Source: Bacillus spongiae (GTDB lineage Bacteria > Bacillota > Bacilli > Bacillales > Bacillaceae_K). From it: a stretch of 64,000 bases of DNA. Location of the stretch: the NCBI RefSeq assembly GCF_037120725.1, contig NZ_JBBAXC010000007.1, forward strand, positions 1 through 64,000. Reading direction: 5' to 3'. Positions 60,514-64,000 of the stretch are shown here, in pieces. The translations under genes and the position numbers were made by a program. The notes under the pieces were generated by a model. The model searched no databases and was not told where the DNA came from. It worked only from the letters and a program-made list of their open reading frames with translations. Every line of letters starts with the position of its first letter. Position 1 is the first letter of the stretch.

Positions 60514-61911
60514 TTATTCCCACCAACGCTTCCAATCCCATTTGCGTTTTTTCCCTTTACTGTTTTTTGCTAAAATATCGAATGTAATGTCGGCGTGAAG
60601 AGTGTTGTCAATCATGCCTCTGAATCTTTCACTTTGTGGTCCAAATGCAAAGACAGGTACTTCTTCCCCAGTGTGTCCACTTGTCGTCCAGCCTGAGCGA
60701 ACGCGTTCGTTGGCAATGGCTTCAATGGCATTGTCGATAGCTTTACGATCACTACCCGCATCCTTTACGGCTTGGATTTCTTCTGGCGAAATCTCAAAAT
60801 CGATGTTGGCCTTTAACGTATCTTCTACTGAAGCCCCATCAGCAATTAAGGAAGCCATATAATCTGGCGTGTGTTTAAACTTTTCGATTATGTTCCCATC
60901 AAATAAATACGGGCCACCACTCCCGATAGATAGTCCTCCTGTACTGTGATCCGCCGTAGCAACAACCAATGTCTCTCCATCTTGCTTCGCCCAATCGATG
61001 ACATATTCGAACATGGTCGCATATTCTTCCATTTCACTCATAGCGGCAACGATATCATTGTCATGTCCAGCCCAGTCAATTTGACTTGATTCAATCATTA
61101 AATAAAAACCATCATCACTTTTGCTTAATCGTTCAATGGATTCCTTTGTCATTTCCAAAAGGGAAGGCTCCTCTTCATGGCGATCGATGGCTTTGCTTAA
61201 ATCTTTCCCGAATAATCCTAAAATTTGATTGCTTTGGTCTTGTAATAGCTGAGAACGAGTTGTAACGTATCCGAACCCATCTTTTACAAATTCAGCTGTT
61301 AGGTCACGATCCTCCCGTTTAAAATATTGTTCTCCCCCACCAAGAATGACATCTACTGCATGTTGTCCATTAATCATATTGTCATAGAAATCATTCGCAA
61401 TTTCATCGTAATTGCCACGATGCTCATTTTTGGCTACATAAGCAGCTGGTGTCGCATGGTTAATTCGAGAGGTAGCTACTAAACCAGTCGCTAATCCATC
61501 TTCCTTTGCTTGTTCTAGCACTGTCTTAACAGGATTGCCCTCCTCATCTACTCCAATGGCATTATTATATGTTTTAATCCCTGAGGCCATTGCTGTTGCT
61601 GTTGCAGCAGAATCAGGAATATTTTCTTCATGATCATGAGAGTAGACGGTTTGCATGCCAACAAAATAATCATCGAATATAGTCGGTTCTAAATCTTCCG
61701 TTGAAGGATCGTCTTTCATATAACGATAAGCCGTATAATAGGGTTGCCCAGCGCCATCTGCCACAATCATAATCATGTTTTTAACACCGGTTTTGTTTTT
61801 CTTCCCTCCACCCCAAGTGGCTGATGCTGTGGAACTAACGGTTAATGTAGTAAGTGCAAGAGTTGTGACTACAGCTAACGGAAGTATTTTTCTCTTAAAC
61901 ACACGTTTCAA
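60514..61911 (-). CDS. phoA: secreted alkaline phosphatase
   Basis: A 465-residue alkaline phosphatase superfamily enzyme with a Sec signal peptide (MKRVFKRKILPLAVV, cleavage near STASA-TWGG at residue 32). The metal Asp is in VADGAG (D52), the nucleophile is Ser101 in DSAATATA, and further ligands are in ESSQIDWAGHDND near 290, TADHSTGG near 340 and SGHTGEEVPV near 410. The last dozen residues, KKRKWDWKRWWE, are an unusual basic and tryptophan-rich tail. It scavenges phosphate outside the cell. Its start is TTG with AGAGGAGG upstream. Confidence 0.94.
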   Translation of the reverse strand: MKRVFKRKILPLAVVTTLALTTLTVSSTASATWGGGKKNKTGVKNMIMIVADGAGQPYYTAYRYMKDDPSTEDLEPTIFDDYFVGMQTVYSHDHEENIPDSAATATAMASGIKTYNNAIGVDEEGNPVKTVLEQAKEDGLATGLVATSRINHATPAAYVAKNEHRGNYDEIANDFYDNMINGQHAVDVILGGGEQYFKREDRDLTAEFVKDGFGYVTTRSQLLQDQSNQILGLFGKDLSKAIDRHEEEPSLLEMTKESIERLSKSDDGFYLMIESSQIDWAGHDNDIVAAMSEMEEYATMFEYVIDWAKQDGETLVVATADHSTGGLSIGSGGPYLFDGNIIEKFKHTPDYMASLIADGASVEDTLKANIDFEISPEEIQAVKDAGSDRKAIDNAIEAIANERVRSGWTTSGHTGEEVPVFAFGPQSERFRGMIDNTLHADITFDILAKNSKGKKRKWDWKRWWE

Positions 61912-61946
61912 TGTAATTCCTCCTCTGTACTGGTTATTTCTATTTC

Positions 61947-62000
61947 AGCATAAAGCTAGTTTGTTAATGTAATATGAAGACAATTGGCGAATTTTGTTAA
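61947..62000 (-). promoter_or_regulatory. candidate Pho box and promoter of the phosphatase gene
   Basis: On the minus strand TTAACA occurs at 62000-61995 and 61967-61962, with TTCATA at 61978-61973, on an 11-nt grid (offsets 0, 22 and 33; the unit at offset 11 is poor). PhoP of Bacillus binds such TTHAYA repeats spaced by 11. A possible -10, TATGCT, follows at 61952-61947. This would place the gene under phosphate starvation control. Confidence 0.45.
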
Positions 62001-62128
62001 AAAATACTAAAGAAGCCATTACGTTTTCTATTAATAATCACAAAGTAATAGAATATATTTTTCAAAGAAACAGGATTTTCCGTCTAGATGGTTAAATTAA
62101 TAGTAAAAGCTGTAAAAGAGGTGAGAGA

Positions 62129-62749
62129 ATGACAAAAGAAGAATATTTACAACGACTTGATATGGCGCTTGTGGATGTACGACCAGAACGCCGAACAGAA
62201 GTCATCGACTATTATCGTCGACGAATAGAGTTAGGTTTTTCTTATGAAAAAGATGTAGATGAAATGGTGAACTATTTAGGAACCCCTGAGGAAGTGGCAG
62301 AAAAAATAATAAAAGAAGAACAACAGCCCGACCCTCAGCCAATAAAACGCAAGGAACCATCCCCACCATCCCCACCATCCCCATCGTCTGCAGGTCATGC
62401 TATTTTGGTTATCGGGCTTATGTTCTTTACTCTTGTTATTGTACTTGGTCCAGCGCTTGGGTTTGCAGGAGCCATTATAGGCTTTTTTAGTGCTGCCATT
62501 GCTCTATTATTCTCTGGAGTGATGATTCTTTTTGCAGAGCCTATTGGTGCACTATTACAGTTAGATGTAAATGTAGCAGGATTAAGCGGAGGGGAAAAAT
62601 GGTTGACACTCATCTTTGCAAGCATGCTTACGGTAGGCTTAGGGCTTCTTTTTTGGGCATTTAGTGTTTGGTTAGGAAAAGGCTATCTGTTTGTGGTAAA
62701 GCAGTATTATCATTGGATGAGAAAAGTCGTAAGAGGTGACAGTCGATGA
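62129..62749 (+). CDS. DUF1700 membrane protein
   Basis: A 206-residue protein. The N-terminal TKEEYLQRLDMALVDVRPER and the YEKDVDEMVNYLGTPEEVAEKI segments near residues 38-61 are the DUF1700 pattern. A proline-serine linker PSPPSPPSPSS follows, from three exact 9-bp tandem repeats. Then come three or four membrane helices (about residues 90-115, 118-140 and 158-180). Such proteins often stand between a PadR regulator and a DUF4097 protein; here no PadR gene precedes it. It overlaps the next gene by 4 nt. Confidence 0.88.
   Translation: MTKEEYLQRLDMALVDVRPERRTEVIDYYRRRIELGFSYEKDVDEMVNYLGTPEEVAEKIIKEEQQPDPQPIKRKEPSPPSPPSPSSAGHAILVIGLMFFTLVIVLGPALGFAGAIIGFFSAAIALLFSGVMILFAEPIGALLQLDVNVAGLSGGEKWLTLIFASMLTVGLGLLFWAFSVWLGKGYLFVVKQYYHWMRKVVRGDSR
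62357..62383 (+). repeat. 9-bp tandem repeat, three copies
   Basis: CCATCCCCA occurs three times in exact tandem inside the DUF1700 gene, encoding a Pro-Ser-Pro linker in frame. A copy change would lengthen the linker without shifting the frame. Confidence 0.9.
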
Positions 62750-63570
62750 ACAAACGTATAGCACTGTCAGGTTTGATTTTATTTTTAATAGGGGTTATTG
62801 GTCTATTCGTCATGCTTTTAACAACGGGCGGTTTTTCCATGGAAAAGAAACCTATTGCAATGGAGAAGGTTATTGAGATAAACGATTTAGAGCAAGTAAC
62901 TGTTCAGTCCACAACCATTGACCTCCATTATCAATCACATGATAAGGAAAATGTCTTAGTGAAGCTTTCTGGTGACGTTTCAGAAGAAATTGAGGTAGAC
63001 ATAAGAGCAGAGCAGAAGGGAAAGACATTAGAAATCACGATTGATGAAGATAATTGGACTTTATTTTCTATTTTTCGCTTTTTAGATGTCGAAGCCACAA
63101 TATTTCTTCCTAATAACAGTGTGAAGGCTCTTGACCTTCAAACGACTACAGGTGATGTATATGTTGAGGAGTTTGACGGAGCTGAAATAATGGCTGACGC
63201 GGTAACAGGAGATGTTAACATCGCCCATTTTAATGGGACGATGATGAAAGGGGAAACGACTACAGGGAAGCTTTCTCTTACAGATGTGGTAGCAGATACA
63301 AGGCTCATTAGCACAACAGGTGACGTTGAATTTAATGGAAAGCTAACAAGAGCACTTGATATATCGACGACGACAGGCAGCGTTCTCATAAGGGTGAATC
63401 CAACCCCGTCTGAATATAAACTCGTACTAGATTCTACCACAGGAGATTTTGTGATTGATTGGCCAGAACTTCAAGTACAAAATGATGGTCATTATACTCA
63501 TTCCACTGGAGATGGACCAAAGATTATAGTAGGAACAACAACAGGAGATGTAAGCTTGCTCACGAAGTGA
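62746..63570 (+). CDS. DUF4097 (YvlB-like) beta-helix protein
   Basis: A 274-residue protein with an N-terminal membrane anchor (about residues 7-27) and a repetitive beta-strand domain. The motif TTTGDV or close variants (TTGDV, VTGDV, TTGSV) recurs about seven times from residue 129 to the end, typical of DUF4097, with strands of a right-handed beta solenoid. It probably acts at the outer membrane face in envelope stress sensing; the exact role is unknown. The start overlaps the DUF1700 stop as ATGA, so the pair is translationally coupled. Confidence 0.88.
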   Translation: MNKRIALSGLILFLIGVIGLFVMLLTTGGFSMEKKPIAMEKVIEINDLEQVTVQSTTIDLHYQSHDKENVLVKLSGDVSEEIEVDIRAEQKGKTLEITIDEDNWTLFSIFRFLDVEATIFLPNNSVKALDLQTTTGDVYVEEFDGAEIMADAVTGDVNIAHFNGTMMKGETTTGKLSLTDVVADTRLISTTGDVEFNGKLTRALDISTTTGSVLIRVNPTPSEYKLVLDSTTGDFVIDWPELQVQNDGHYTHSTGDGPKIIVGTTTGDVSLLTK

Positions 63571-63745
63571 ACATATTAGGATAGAGTAGTAATCACAGTA
63601 TATTTTGCGATGAAACGGATTCAGGTTGACCTCAACATTCGCCAGTGAGTAGTCATGGCTCTTCTTTCGTTTGTTTTTTCCACTCATTCCCTATTCACGG
63701 AATACCGTTACTCTTGATAAAATGAGGAGGAAATGGGGGAGAATA

Positions 63746-64000
63746 ATGATCCATCTTAAGACAAATGACATCGTGAAAGAACTACTCGAACAATTTCCTC
63801 ATAAAGTGAATGTTAAGCTTGGGAGCATTCTAAAAGAAAGAGGGATGACTCAAGGAGATTTACACCGCTTAACAGGGCTTCGAGTTGCCACTATTAATGA
63901 GTTTGTTCATTTTAAGAAGAACTCACTAACGGTTGCGCATATTGTGACAATTATGATCGCCCTTCGTATTTGGGATCTTCGCGAATTAGTAGAAATCGAA
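63746..64000 (+). CDS. XRE-family HTH regulator, 5' part
   Basis: The frame is open from ATG 63746 to the window edge (85 codons, no stop). Residues 26-75 form a Cro/C1-type helix-turn-helix: VKLGSILKERGMTQGDLHRL, then TGLRVATINEFVHFKKNSL as recognition helix region, then AHIVTIMIALRIWDL. The recognition helix pattern is slightly atypical. GGGGGAG precedes the start; an in-frame ATG at 63722 is possible. The protein continues beyond the window. The 175-nt gap before it shows no terminator. Confidence 0.85.
   Translation, partial: MIHLKTNDIVKELLEQFPHKVNVKLGSILKERGMTQGDLHRLTGLRVATINEFVHFKKNSLTVAHIVTIMIALRIWDLRELVEIE

Overview
The window is chromosomal DNA from a low-GC Firmicute of the Bacillus group (Bacillaceae in the broad sense). 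Signs are strong AGGAGG-type ribosome binding sites, frequent TTG and GTG starts, a pur operon in the order purEKBCSQLFMNHD behind a guanine riboswitch, and the pcrB-pcrA-ligA-camS and gatCAB blocks. I cannot name the species. The gene order of the flanks matches the Bacillus subtilis pur to gat region, but a block of about 27 kb is inserted between putP and gatCAB, and it carries glyoxylate-shunt genes that B. subtilis lacks.

Layout. 1-400: 3' end of 23S rRNA, a 5S rRNA and a terminator. 509-2083: a HEAT-repeat-like protein and a NETI-motif protein (YebG). 2082-15453: pur operon with candidate PurBoxes, promoter, guanine riboswitch and twelve genes for the whole PRPP-to-IMP route. 15410-15892: minus-strand genes for a 35-residue membrane protein, antisense to the purD 3' end, and a DUF2892 protein. 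16008-19158: yerA, yerB, yerC. 19557-25767: pcrB, pcrA, ligA, camS (lipid synthesis, DNA repair and ligation, lipoprotein). 26146-27657: proline/Na+ symporter.

27900-31520 is a loosely packed accessory stretch: HAD phosphatase, methyltransferase, Nudix, small membrane protein, VOC protein and apparent gene debris. 31788-34710 holds malate synthase and isocitrate lyase. 35028-48635 is an exopolysaccharide locus: tyrosine-kinase module, GalU, dehydratase, aminotransferase, phosphosugar transferase, one GT2, a deacetylase-like protein, LicD, flippase, polymerase, a HIT-like protein and a glycerol-3-phosphate-cytidylyltransferase-like enzyme. This set suggests a short repeat unit with a 4-amino sugar, decorated by a CDP-alcohol-derived phosphodiester. 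49011-54087 is a second accessory stretch with a frameshifted small gene, YcgL-like, Dph6-like, APH-like, DUF1304 and MFS genes. 54478-58318 returns to the conserved backbone (yueI, gatCAB). 58792-61911 holds convergent secreted enzymes, an M4 protease and an alkaline phosphatase. 62129-64000 holds a DUF1700/DUF4097 pair and the start of an XRE regulator.

Most notable are the composition of the EPS locus, an identical 20-bp palindrome 19 kb apart (upstream of the EPS operon and upstream of yueI), the antisense 35-residue membrane protein, an orphan terminator upstream of the protease gene that may end an unannotated RNA, and a small gene broken by two single-A insertions.
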